The position numbers were made by a program, and so were the translations under genes. A stretch of DNA of 64,000 nucleotides from Amycolatopsis sp. cg9 (GTDB lineage Bacteria; Actinomycetota; Actinomycetes; Mycobacteriales; Pseudonocardiaceae). The notes beneath the pieces are model-generated. The model did no database searches. It saw only the letters and a list, made by a program, of their open reading frames with translations, and was not told the origin of the DNA. The stretch is taken from assembly GCF_041346945.1 (NCBI RefSeq), contig NZ_CP166850.1, positions 6,370,501 to 6,434,500 of the forward strand, read 5' to 3'. This document shows, one piece after another, positions 9,110 through 16,603 of the stretch. Every line of letters begins with the position of its first letter. Position 1 is the stretch's first letter.

Positions 9110-10048
9110 ATGGACCTGATCGAAACCCCCTTCGGATTCGCCAGCACCGCGGCCGAGGTCGCCGCGGGGATCGACCTGACCGGCCGCCGGGCCGTGGTGA
9201 CCGGCGCGTCCTCCGGCCTGGGCGTCGAGACCGCCCGCGCCCTCGTCCCGACCGGCGCCGAGGTCACCCTGGCCGTCCGCGACGCCGAGGCCGGCCGGCG
9301 TGCCGCCGAGGACATCGCCGCGACCACGGGCCGCCCCGCGCCGCACGTCGCACCCCTCGACCTGGCCGACCCGGCGTCGGTCGCCGCCTTCACCGCGGCC
9401 TGGACCGGCCCGCTGCACGTCCTCGTGGCCAACGCCGGCGTGATGGCCGCGCCCGAGCAGTACACGCCGCAGGGCCGGGAGCTGCAGTTCGCCACCAACC
9501 ACCTCGGGCACTTCGCCCTCGCCACCGGCCTCCACCCGGCCCTCGCCGCCGACGGCGCCGCCCGGATCGTCGTGGTCAGCTCGTCCGGCCACCAGCTGTC
9601 CCCGGTGGTCTTCGACGACGTCGACTTCGCCTTCCGCCCCTACGACCCGTGGCAGGCGTACGGCCAGTCCAAGACCGCCAACGTGCTCTTCGCCGTCGAA
9701 GCGACCCGCCGCTGGGCTGGCGACGGCATCACGGCCAACGCGCTGATGCCGGGCGCGATCCACACGAACCTGCAGCGCCACACCGGCGGCCGCGGCAGCG
9801 GGCAGGTGCCGCCCGAGCTGATCAAGACGCCCCAGCAGGGCGCTGCGACGTCGGTCCTGCTCGCCACGTCACCGCTGCTCGACGGGATCGGCGGCCGCTA
9901 CTTCGCCGACTGCGCCGAGACCCCGACCATCGACCGGCGCGGCCAGGCACCGCGCCTGCACGGCGTGGCCCGCTACGCCCTCGACCCCGAAGGCGCCGAG
10001 CGCCTCTGGACCCTCTCCGAAACCCTGCTCGAGAAGGAAACCGCATGA
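9110..10048 (+). CDS. Short-chain dehydrogenase/reductase, retinol-dehydrogenase-like
   Basis: 312 residues of classical SDR type: cofactor motif GASSGLG near residue 32 (TGxxxGxG), NAG motif (VANAGVMA), catalytic Ser in VVSSSGH and the YxxxK motif in AYGQSKTAN. The long N-terminal extension and the HPALAADGAARIVVVSS region resemble WW-domain/retinol dehydrogenase-type SDRs, which reduce carbonyls with NADPH. It is the first gene of a two-gene unit opposite a LysR gene, with a 4-bp overlap with the second SDR. Substrate unknown. Confidence 0.88.
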   Translation: MDLIETPFGFASTAAEVAAGIDLTGRRAVVTGASSGLGVETARALVPTGAEVTLAVRDAEAGRRAAEDIAATTGRPAPHVAPLDLADPASVAAFTAAWTGPLHVLVANAGVMAAPEQYTPQGRELQFATNHLGHFALATGLHPALAADGAARIVVVSSSGHQLSPVVFDDVDFAFRPYDPWQAYGQSKTANVLFAVEATRRWAGDGITANALMPGAIHTNLQRHTGGRGSGQVPPELIKTPQQGAATSVLLATSPLLDGIGGRYFADCAETPTIDRRGQAPRLHGVARYALDPEGAERLWTLSETLLEKETA

Positions 10049-10890
10049 CTCCCCAGATCGCCCTGGTCACCGGCGCCACCCAAGGCCTCGGCCTGGCCCT
10101 CGTCGAGGGGCTCGCCCAGCGGCTGTCCCCGGCCGACACCGTCTACCTCACCGGCCGCGACGCCGGGCGCGTCACGCAGGCCGTCGAGGCGATGCCCGCC
10201 GGGGGCGCCGAAATCCGCGGCGAGGTCCTCGACGTCGCCGACCCGCAGGCGTCCGCGCGGCTGGCGCGGCGGCTGCGGGAACGGCATGGCGGCATCGACT
10301 TCGTGATCGGCAACGCCGTCATGCGCGTCGGTCCCGACGACGACCCGCGCGAGATCGTCGGGGAATACGCCGAGGTCAACAACTTCGGCACCACCCGGCT
10401 GCTGCGGGCGTTCGCGCCCCTGCTCCGCGACGGCGGCCGGTTCCTCGTCGTGGCCAGCTCGTTCGGCACGCTGAACCACCTGGCACCCGCGCTGCACGGC
10501 CGGTTCACCGGACTGTCCTCTTTGGACGAGGTGGACGAGCAGGTCGCGGCCTGGCGCGACGCGGTCGCCGACGGCAGCGCCCGCGGCGGCGACTGGCCGG
10601 GCTTCGTCAACATCCCGTCGAAGATCGGCCAGGTCGCGGCCGTGCGCACCCTGGCCGCGGACCGGCGCGCGGACGACCTGGCGCGGGGGATCCTGCTCGC
10701 CGCCGTCTGCCCCGGGATGATGAACACCCCCACCTCCGCCCTGTGGTGGGACGTGCGGGACGCGCCCAGCCCCGCACAGGCCGCGGACGAGCTGCTGGAC
10801 CTGGTGTTCCGGCCGGTCGACCCCGCCCACTACGGCGAGCTCGTCCGCCACGGCGAAGTCCTGCCGTGGTCCCCCGTCCCGGCGGGCTGA
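10045..10890 (+). CDS. SDR-family protein with substituted catalytic tyrosine
   Basis: 281 residues. The nucleotide-binding motif TGATQGLG and the NAV variant of the NAG motif are present, and Ser is found in VVASSFGT. However, at the YxxxK position the sequence reads VNIPSK, so the expected Tyr four residues before Lys is Asn. The overall form resembles carbonyl-reductase (CBR1)-type SDRs with an insertion before the active-site helix. It may be a low-activity or non-classical reductase. ATG overlaps the upstream SDR stop, so the two are co-translated and probably controlled by the divergent LysR. Confidence 0.8.
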   Translation: MTPQIALVTGATQGLGLALVEGLAQRLSPADTVYLTGRDAGRVTQAVEAMPAGGAEIRGEVLDVADPQASARLARRLRERHGGIDFVIGNAVMRVGPDDDPREIVGEYAEVNNFGTTRLLRAFAPLLRDGGRFLVVASSFGTLNHLAPALHGRFTGLSSLDEVDEQVAAWRDAVADGSARGGDWPGFVNIPSKIGQVAAVRTLAADRRADDLARGILLAAVCPGMMNTPTSALWWDVRDAPSPAQAADELLDLVFRPVDPAHYGELVRHGEVLPWSPVPAG

Positions 10891-10916
10891 CCGGGGCGGG
10901 ACGCGGGACCGGTCAG
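10887..10916. terminator. Bidirectional terminator-like hairpin
   Basis: Perfect 8-bp arms CTGACCGG and CCGGTCAG with a 14-nt G-rich loop lie exactly where the convergent SDR (plus) and Eis-like (minus) genes meet. No U-tract is present, as is common in high-GC actinobacteria. Confidence 0.55.
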
Positions 10917-12127
10917 AACCAGTGCAGGCAGTGCGGCGCGCGCTCACCCCGGAACAGGGCGTCCGCGACGGCGGCCGCCGCCGGGTGGTGGGCCTCGATG
11001 TGGCCGGCGCGCACCAGCGTGCTCGGGGTCGTGCCGCCGAGGTAGATCGAGCCCAGGTCGCTCACGTCCAGGGTCAGGTCGGGCTCGCGGTCCGTCCGCT
11101 CGCACTCGCCCTTGCCGTCGCGGACGGTCAGCAGGTAGCGGTCGTGCTCGGCGAGGAACGGGTCGGTGACGTCGAGAACCAGCTCGCCGTCGGCGGACCA
11201 GCCGCGGGCGGTCAGGGCGCGGGGTACGTCCAGCAGCCGGACCCACAGCCAGTCCGTGTCGTCGCCGACCTGGCCGGCGCGGAAGTCGCTGAGCTGCCAG
11301 CGCAGCGGGTGCCCGGGCGGGACGTGCCGGAACACGACGTCGGACACCAGGTCGTGCCCGAGCGCGAAGCGGGCGAGGGCGGTGAAGACGGCGTCGTCGG
11401 TGGTGATGGTTTCGTCGACGGTCATGGTGCGGGGGCCGCCGATCGAGTAGCTGGCGTAGCCGTCCGCGACCCCGTCGGCGTCGCGGTGGACGGCGATGTA
11501 CCGCGGCGCCGGGGCGATCGGGGGCTTCCCCGCACCCGAGCTCCACCAGCGCGGCGGCCGCGACAGCGCACCGGGCTGGGTGCGGCGGTAGGCGTCGTAG
11601 ACCTCTTCCATGGTCCCGACGCAGTCGGCGCGCGGCCGCACCTCGACCGAGCCGGGCGCCGCCGCGGCGGTGCGAGCCCGGGGGAGCGCCGGCTCGGCCT
11701 GGTGGCGTGGCACGGTGAGCTGCTGCGTGTAGGTCGCGGGCCCGTAGCCGAACCGGCGGTAGATCACGGCTTCGGAGGCCAGCAGGACGGCGAGGAACTC
11801 CCCGCGGGCGCGCAGGTCGGTGAGCTGGCGCCGCATCATCGCGCTGAGCACGCCCCGCCGCCGGTGCGAGGGCAGCACGCCGACGGCGGTCACCCCGGCG
11901 GCCGGGGCGAGGACTTCACCGGGCAGGGTGAGCTCGAAGGAGTACACGCCGGCGGTGCCGACGGGCTGCCCCGCCGGCGTGACGGCCAGCAGGTTCCGGT
12001 CCATTTCGAGCGCCGACCACCAGACGCCGCCGTGCTCGCCGGGCGTTTCCGGGAAGCGTCCCAGCGCGGTGTGGAACGTGGTGACGAACGCGTCGAGGTC
12101 CTGGTCGGTGGTCGGGCGGATCTCCAT
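10913..12127 (-). CDS. eis: Eis-family GNAT N-acetyltransferase
   Basis: 404 residues, the usual size of Eis proteins, which acetylate amines (including aminoglycosides or lysine side chains) using acetyl-CoA. The N-terminal GNAT domain shows VGVLPSHRRRGVLSAMM (acetyl-CoA-binding R/QxxGxG/A loop). A second, degenerate GNAT domain and an SCP2-like C-terminal domain follow. The chain ends in HCLHWF; Eis uses the C-terminal Phe carboxylate in catalysis, and that terminal Phe is present. The gene stands alone, convergent with the SDR pair. Natural substrate unknown; the name is by family, not proof of drug resistance. Confidence 0.85.
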   Translation of the reverse strand: MEIRPTTDQDLDAFVTTFHTALGRFPETPGEHGGVWWSALEMDRNLLAVTPAGQPVGTAGVYSFELTLPGEVLAPAAGVTAVGVLPSHRRRGVLSAMMRRQLTDLRARGEFLAVLLASEAVIYRRFGYGPATYTQQLTVPRHQAEPALPRARTAAAAPGSVEVRPRADCVGTMEEVYDAYRRTQPGALSRPPRWWSSGAGKPPIAPAPRYIAVHRDADGVADGYASYSIGGPRTMTVDETITTDDAVFTALARFALGHDLVSDVVFRHVPPGHPLRWQLSDFRAGQVGDDTDWLWVRLLDVPRALTARGWSADGELVLDVTDPFLAEHDRYLLTVRDGKGECERTDREPDLTLDVSDLGSIYLGGTTPSTLVRAGHIEAHHPAAAAVADALFRGERAPHCLHWF

Positions 12128-12167
12128 CGGGACAGTCCATCGGCGGGCCGGGGGCGGGGCAAGCGAT

Positions 12168-13088
12168 TTACGGCTCGGCCTTCGCGCGCGTCCGCAGGAG
12201 GCTGGCCCCCACCGCCGTCGCGAGGATCACGGCCACGACGCCCAGCGACAGCGCGGTCGGGATCTTCCAGACCTCCAGCAGCAGCATCTTCACGCCCACC
12301 CAGACCAGCACCAGCGCCAGCCCGAGCTTGAGGTACACGAACCGGTGCATGACGTCGGCCAGCAGGAAGTACATCGCCCGCAGGCCGAGGACCGCGAAGG
12401 CGTTCGACGTGAACACGAGGAACGGCTCCTGCGTCACGGCGAAGATCGCCGGGATCGAGTCGACCGCGAAGACGACGTCGACGACCTCGATCAGCACCAG
12501 GACCGCGAGCAGCGGTGTCGCGACCCAGCGGCCGCCTTCGCGGACGAGGAACCGGGCGCCGTGGTGGCGATCGGTCGAGGGGACGACCCGGCGGAACGCG
12601 CGCAGCACGACGTTGCGCTCGTAGTCGACCTCCTGCTCGCGGTGCAGCGCCATCCGCACGCCGGTGACGACCAGGAAGGCCCCGAAGACGTACAGGATCC
12701 ACGCGAAGGTCGCGATCAGCGCCGAGCCCGCCGCGATGAACACCGCGCGGAACACGAGGGCGCCGAGCACGCCGTAGAAGAGGACGCGGTGCTGGTGCTC
12801 GCGCGGGACGGCGAAGTACCCGAAGATGATCGCGAACACGAAGACGTTGTCGACCGCGAGCGACTTTTCGATGACGTAGCCGGCGAAGTACTGGCCCGCG
12901 AACTCCGCGCCCCAGACCCACCAGACGATGGCGCCGAAGGCCAGCCCCAGCGTCACCCACACACCGGACCAGGCGAGGGCTTCGCGGACGCCGACCACGT
13001 GCGCCTTGCGGTGGGCGGCCAGGTCGACGGCGAGCATCGCCAGGATGACGCCGAGCACGGCGAGCCAGGCCCAGAACGGAACGGTCAT
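12168..13088 (-). CDS. TerC/Alx-family integral membrane protein
   Basis: 306 residues with about eight hydrophobic helices, beginning MTVPFWAWLAVLGVI. Family motifs include the acidic membrane segments AVDNVFVFAIIFGYF and VFAVDSIPAIFAVT, where conserved Asp and Glu residues line the proposed metal path. TerC/Alx proteins are implicated in manganese export. Start chosen at 13088 because GGAGGAG precedes it by six bases. The leader carries a yybP-ykoY-like element (13117-13213) and an alternative hairpin that can hide this ribosome-binding site, so expression is probably raised by Mn2+. Confidence 0.9.
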   Translation of the reverse strand: MTVPFWAWLAVLGVILAMLAVDLAAHRKAHVVGVREALAWSGVWVTLGLAFGAIVWWVWGAEFAGQYFAGYVIEKSLAVDNVFVFAIIFGYFAVPREHQHRVLFYGVLGALVFRAVFIAAGSALIATFAWILYVFGAFLVVTGVRMALHREQEVDYERNVVLRAFRRVVPSTDRHHGARFLVREGGRWVATPLLAVLVLIEVVDVVFAVDSIPAIFAVTQEPFLVFTSNAFAVLGLRAMYFLLADVMHRFVYLKLGLALVLVWVGVKMLLLEVWKIPTALSLGVVAVILATAVGASLLRTRAKAEP

Positions 13089-13096
13089 CACGCACT

Positions 13097-13213
13097 CCTC
13101 CGGTTCGGTGGCGAACCAGAGGTCTCCCCGGTCACACGCGGTGTGACGCCGGCACCGGACTGCGCTCGGGCAGCCGGATTGACGATGCCGGACCGGGCGG
13201 GTACTCCCCTCCG
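13097..13213 (-). promoter_or_regulatory. yybP-ykoY-like manganese riboswitch with anti-RBS expression platform
   Basis: The terC leader contains the conserved pieces of the family in order: GGGGAGTA (13202-13209), a CGTCAAT-centred arm, and GGGGAGACC (13121-13129). P1 can form between CGGAGG (13208-13213) and CCTCTG (13117-13122), and P2 between CCCG and CGGG next to it. The P1 3' strand can instead pair with the ribosome-binding site: CCTCTGGTTCG (13112-13122) with CGAACCGGAGG (13097-13107), an 11-bp stem with a CCAC loop and one G-U pair. The two structures exclude each other, giving a translational ON switch. Confidence 0.78.
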
Positions 13214-13274
13214 CTGCTTCCAGAATGACGAACTGCGCTTCGTCTGTCAACTTCGGACGGCTACTGTGGCCGGT

Positions 13275-13574
13275 ATGGCTTCGTGGACGTTCCTGAGCAA
13301 CCACGCGCACGTTTTGCTGTGCGTGGCCGCGGATCCCGACCGGACGCTGCACGACATCGCCGCCCGGGTGGGCCTCACGGAACGCGGGGTGCAGCTCATC
13401 CTCCGCGACCTGATCGAGGAGGGCTACCTCGAGCGCGAGCGGGTCGGCCGGCGCAACCACTACAAGATCCACCCGGAGGGCCGGCTGCGCCACCCGCTGG
13501 AGGCGCACCACCGGGTGGCCGACCTGGTCGCGGCGCTCGGCCTCGAGGAGCGAGCCACGCCGAGGGAGGGGTGA
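13275..13574 (+). CDS. Small winged helix-turn-helix regulator, 99 aa
   Basis: The protein is almost entirely a winged helix: helix-turn-helix IAARVGLTERGVQLILRDLIEEG at about residues 29-51, wing VGRRNHYKIHP. This resembles ArsR/MarR-like or PaaX-like stand-alone HTH proteins common in actinomycetes. No metal-binding cysteines are present. It is divergent from terC with a 186-bp gap that is mostly terC leader. Whether it regulates terC or itself cannot be told. Confidence 0.8.
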   Translation: MASWTFLSNHAHVLLCVAADPDRTLHDIAARVGLTERGVQLILRDLIEEGYLERERVGRRNHYKIHPEGRLRHPLEAHHRVADLVAALGLEERATPREG

Positions 13575-13610
13575 CCCGCCGCCGGGACCGGTGGCACCCG
13601 GGGCGCCGGC

Positions 13611-14591
13611 TCAGCGGCCGGGTGGCCCGGTGGTCTCGCCGATGACGAGCGGGGGCGTCACCGGCTCCGGCTCGGCCGTGGGCACCCCGTCCAGCCGGAG
13701 CACCGCCAGCTCGACCGCCCGCACGCCCAGTTCGCGCGCCGGGACGACCACCGCCGTGGGGCGGATCCGCTGCCGGTCCGCCACGGTGGCCGAGCACACC
13801 GCCACGACGGACACGTCTTCCGGCACCCGCAGCCCGCGCCGTCCGAGCTCGGCCAGGACCGGTGGGAGCACGGCTTCGTCGTGGACGACCAGCGCGGTCG
13901 GCCCGCCGCGGGTGAGCAGCTCGGCCAGGCAGCGTGGGACGTCGTCGGGGGCGCACAGGCGGGAAAGCGCTTCCGCACGCCGGTGCGCCGCGGCTTCGCG
14001 GAAGCCCGCCAGGTAGCGGAGCCGGTCCGGGGCCGCCGGTGTCAGGTGGGCGATCGAGCGGTGGCCGAGGCCGGCCAGGTGGGCTGCGCAGGCTTGCCCC
14101 GCCGGTGCGAAGTCCAGGGGAAGGGCGGCCGGGCCGCGGTGCCTGCCGATCAGCACCGCCGGGCGCCCCGAGGCGAGCAGCACGGGCACGCGCGGGTCGT
14201 CGTCGCCGGCGTCCAGCACGAGCACCGCGTCGGCCAGCGCGGCCGACGTCACGCGGTGCAGGCCCGCCGGGCCCGGGTCGTCGGTGACCAGCAGCAGATC
14301 GAAGCCGAGTTCGCGGGCGGTGCCGGCGGCCGCGGCGAAGAACTCCATCGCCACGCCCAGGTGCCGGTCCAGCGGTGCCGCGACCGCGAGCACGCCGGCC
14401 CGCGCCGCGACCGGGGCGGCCGAGCCGCCGCGGCGGCGGTAGCCGAGGGTGCGGATGGTCTCCTCCACCCGCCGCCGCGTCGCCGCGGAGATCGTCCGCT
14501 TGCCGGTGATCACGTACGACACCGTGCTCGCCGAGACCCCGGCCGCGTTCGCCACGTCGGTGATCGTCACCGCGCCGCGGGGATTCGTCAT
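13611..14591 (-). CDS. LacI-family transcriptional regulator
   Basis: 326 residues. N-terminal LacI HTH (TITDVANAAGVSASTVSYVITG, residues 9-30) and hinge helix (RRRVEETIRTLGYR), then a periplasmic-binding-like sugar domain. A perfect 12-bp palindrome GTTAGCGCTAAC lies 19 bp upstream of the start, the expected kind of LacI operator, so autoregulation is likely. No sugar gene is adjacent: the next gene upstream is the formate dehydrogenase membrane subunit, behind a terminator hairpin. Its sugar and other targets are unknown. The operator differs from the TGGGAGCGCTCCCA boxes near the cellulase genes. Confidence 0.9.
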   Translation of the reverse strand: MTNPRGAVTITDVANAAGVSASTVSYVITGKRTISAATRRRVEETIRTLGYRRRGGSAAPVAARAGVLAVAAPLDRHLGVAMEFFAAAAGTARELGFDLLLVTDDPGPAGLHRVTSAALADAVLVLDAGDDDPRVPVLLASGRPAVLIGRHRGPAALPLDFAPAGQACAAHLAGLGHRSIAHLTPAAPDRLRYLAGFREAAAHRRAEALSRLCAPDDVPRCLAELLTRGGPTALVVHDEAVLPPVLAELGRRGLRVPEDVSVVAVCSATVADRQRIRPTAVVVPARELGVRAVELAVLRLDGVPTAEPEPVTPPLVIGETTGPPGR

Positions 14592-14609
14592 GGTCGGTGG
14601 CCTTTTCGC

Positions 14610-14621
14610 GTTAGCGCTAAC
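14610..14621. promoter_or_regulatory. LacI-type operator GTTAGCGCTAAC
   Basis: Perfect 12-bp palindrome with the central CG step characteristic of LacI/GalR operators, just upstream of the LacI gene start at 14591. I found no second copy in the window. Confidence 0.65.
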
Positions 14622-14673
14622 ATCCAGCGGGGAGGCTGACCATAATCGCGGGTGGAGCCGCAGGTCAAGCCAC

Positions 14674-14700
14674 AGGTTCCCGGCCGCAGGCCGGGAACCT
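14674..14700 (-). terminator. Strong hairpin terminator downstream of the fdh operon
   Basis: Perfect 12-bp arms AGGTTCCCGGCC and GGCCGGGAACCT with a 3-nt loop, located 20 bp past the stop of the NrfD-type gene and before the LacI promoter. It lacks a U-run. Confidence 0.7.
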
Positions 14701-14720
14701 CGCCGCCGCGGGCGCGGGCG

Positions 14721-15680
14721 TCAGGGCCGCGGCTCGGCCGCCGCGGCGCGCCGGCGCTGGGGCACGACGACGTACTTCGGGTCCTTGGTGGACTCGACAC
14801 CCGCCTCGAACACCCCGAACCGCTGCAGCGCGCTGCCCGCGAACAGCGCCGCGCCGGCGACCGCCGACACCGCGCGGCTGCGGTGCCCGGCCAGCGTGCC
14901 CAGCAGGCCCGCCGCGGTCAGCCGCTCGGACCACTTGCGCAGCCGGTGCGCCTTGCCCGTCGTGTACGCCTCTGCCGTCGCGCCGAGCTGTCGCTCCAGC
15001 ACCTTCGACGCCACCAGCTCGGTCACCGCGCCCATCGCGGCCAGCGCGCGGGCCGGGCCCGCCTCCTCGACCGGGACCAGCACCATCGCGAAGCCGCCGG
15101 AACTCGCGGCGGCCGAGCCGGCGAAGACGAACGGCAGCTGCGGGTGGGCTTCGTGCCAGGCCGGGACCGCGGTCTGGGACAGCAGCACCGCCGTGTAGGA
15201 CGCGACAGCCGGCGCGACGACGGCCGACGCGAGCCCGGCCGGGCGGGCCACCGCGCTCGCGAGCTTGCCCGGCCACCGCCCGGAAGGCAGCACCTCGGCG
15301 ACCGCCGCGACCCCCACCCCGGGCCCGAACGCGCTGAGGATCCACGTGCCCACGCTCATCGGCGACGTCGGTTTCGCGACGCGCAGCATGTGGTGGAACC
15401 GCTCGGGCCGGCCGAGGTCGGCGACCAGCAGGTAGACGCTGGCCAGCAGTGCCGCCACCGACCCGGTGCGGCCCACCCGGCGCAGCCGCGGCCGCCCGGT
15501 CAGGTCGGCGCCGGCGGCCAGCAGCGAGGTGCCCGCGGCGAGCCCGCCGGTGAACAGGTACGCCGGCACCTTCCACTCCCACACCGGCGGCTTGAGCACC
15601 GGCCGCCCGTAGTAGGACCGGAACTCGGCGTCCGGCACCATCAGCTCTTCGCGGGAGCGGCGGGACTTGCGAGCGGTCAT
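14721..15680 (-). CDS. Formate dehydrogenase membrane anchor, NrfD/PsrC family
   Basis: 319 residues with about eight hydrophobic segments, starting after a basic cytoplasmic stretch; the segment VPAYLFTGGLAAGTSLLAAGADL is the characteristic first NrfD helix. Such subunits pass electrons from the ferredoxin subunit to menaquinone. The ATG at 15680 overlaps the upstream ferredoxin-subunit stop by 4 bp. It is the third gene of the fdhA-fdhB-nrfD operon. The presence of NrfD rather than a FdnI-type cytochrome b suggests a haem-free quinone reductase module. Confidence 0.87.
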   Translation of the reverse strand: MTARKSRRSREELMVPDAEFRSYYGRPVLKPPVWEWKVPAYLFTGGLAAGTSLLAAGADLTGRPRLRRVGRTGSVAALLASVYLLVADLGRPERFHHMLRVAKPTSPMSVGTWILSAFGPGVGVAAVAEVLPSGRWPGKLASAVARPAGLASAVVAPAVASYTAVLLSQTAVPAWHEAHPQLPFVFAGSAAASSGGFAMVLVPVEEAGPARALAAMGAVTELVASKVLERQLGATAEAYTTGKAHRLRKWSERLTAAGLLGTLAGHRSRAVSAVAGAALFAGSALQRFGVFEAGVESTKDPKYVVVPQRRRAAAAEPRP

Positions 15681-16603
15681 CGGCGGCGTCCTCCGAACGC
15701 GGCGACGGCGGCGGCGAGCAACGCCGACGCCGCCACCCCGGCGTACTTCCACATCGCGGGCAGTTCCCGGGTCGGCACCACCGGGTCCGGCGGCAGGCCG
15801 TAGACCTCGGGTTCGTCCAGCAGCAGGAAGAACGCGCCGGTGCCGCCGACCCCGTCGGCCGGGTCGTGCCCGTAGAGCCGGGCTTCGGTGACCCCGCGCT
15901 CGTGCAGCTGCTCGACGCGGTGGGCGGCCCGCTCGCGCAGCTCGTCGAGCTCGCCGAACTGGATGGAGTCGGTCGGGCACGCCTTGGCGCACGCCGGTTC
16001 GAGGCCGTCGTGCAGCCGGTCGTAGCAGAGCGTGCACTTCTGCGCGCGCCCGTCGTCCGGCCGCCGGTCGATGACGCCGTACGGGCAGCCGGAAACGCAG
16101 TAGCCGCAGCCGTTGCAGATGTCCTGCTGCACCACGACCGAGCCGAACTCGGTGCGGAACAGCGCCCCCGTCGGGCAGACGTCGAGGCAGCCGGCGTGGG
16201 TGCAGTGCTTGCACACGTCCGACGCCATCAGCCAGCGGAAGTCGGTCCGGCCGTCGGCGCCGGTCTTCGCGCCCGGCAGGTCGAACGACGGCATGCCGAG
16301 GTCCTCCGGAGCGCTCGGCGGGGGAGCGGTGCCCGGCCCGCCGGGCGGGCGCGGCTGCTCGACGAAAGCCACGTGCCGCCACGTGTTCGCGCCGAGCGCG
16401 CCGGTGTTGTCGAACGACATCCCGAGCAGGTCGAGCCCGTCTTCGGGGACGTCGTTCCACTCCTTGCAGGCGACTTCGCAGGCCTTGCAGCCGATGCACA
16501 CCGACGTGTCGGTGAAGAACCCGACCCGCGGCGGGTGCCCGGTGTGCCCGGCCTCCCCGGCGACGTCCGGCAGCGGGCCGGACAGCCGGTCCTCGATGCT
16601 CAT
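15677..16603 (-). CDS. fdhB: Formate dehydrogenase iron-sulfur subunit
   Basis: 308 residues carrying four 4Fe-4S ferredoxin motifs: CIGCKACEVAC (residues 36-46), CKHCTHAGCLDVCP, CNGCGYCVSGCP and CTLC...CAKACP. The last 25 residues form one transmembrane helix (KYAGVAASALLAAAVAAF), as in FdnH/FdoH-type subunits. It wires the catalytic subunit to the membrane partner. ATG at 16603 overlaps the end of fdhA (ATGA). Confidence 0.92.
   Translation of the reverse strand: MSIEDRLSGPLPDVAGEAGHTGHPPRVGFFTDTSVCIGCKACEVACKEWNDVPEDGLDLLGMSFDNTGALGANTWRHVAFVEQPRPPGGPGTAPPPSAPEDLGMPSFDLPGAKTGADGRTDFRWLMASDVCKHCTHAGCLDVCPTGALFRTEFGSVVVQQDICNGCGYCVSGCPYGVIDRRPDDGRAQKCTLCYDRLHDGLEPACAKACPTDSIQFGELDELRERAAHRVEQLHERGVTEARLYGHDPADGVGGTGAFFLLLDEPEVYGLPPDPVVPTRELPAMWKYAGVAASALLAAAVAAFGGRRR

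Noticed and set aside
5933..9781. Very long minus-strand frame covering the ATPase, LysR and SDR genes
   Set aside because: Spans several real genes of both strands and is compositionally non-protein; a GC-rich artefact.
11890..13095. Minus-strand alternative frame running through the acetyltransferase and terC genes
   Set aside because: Shadow of terC and the Eis-like gene, with Arg-rich non-protein composition.
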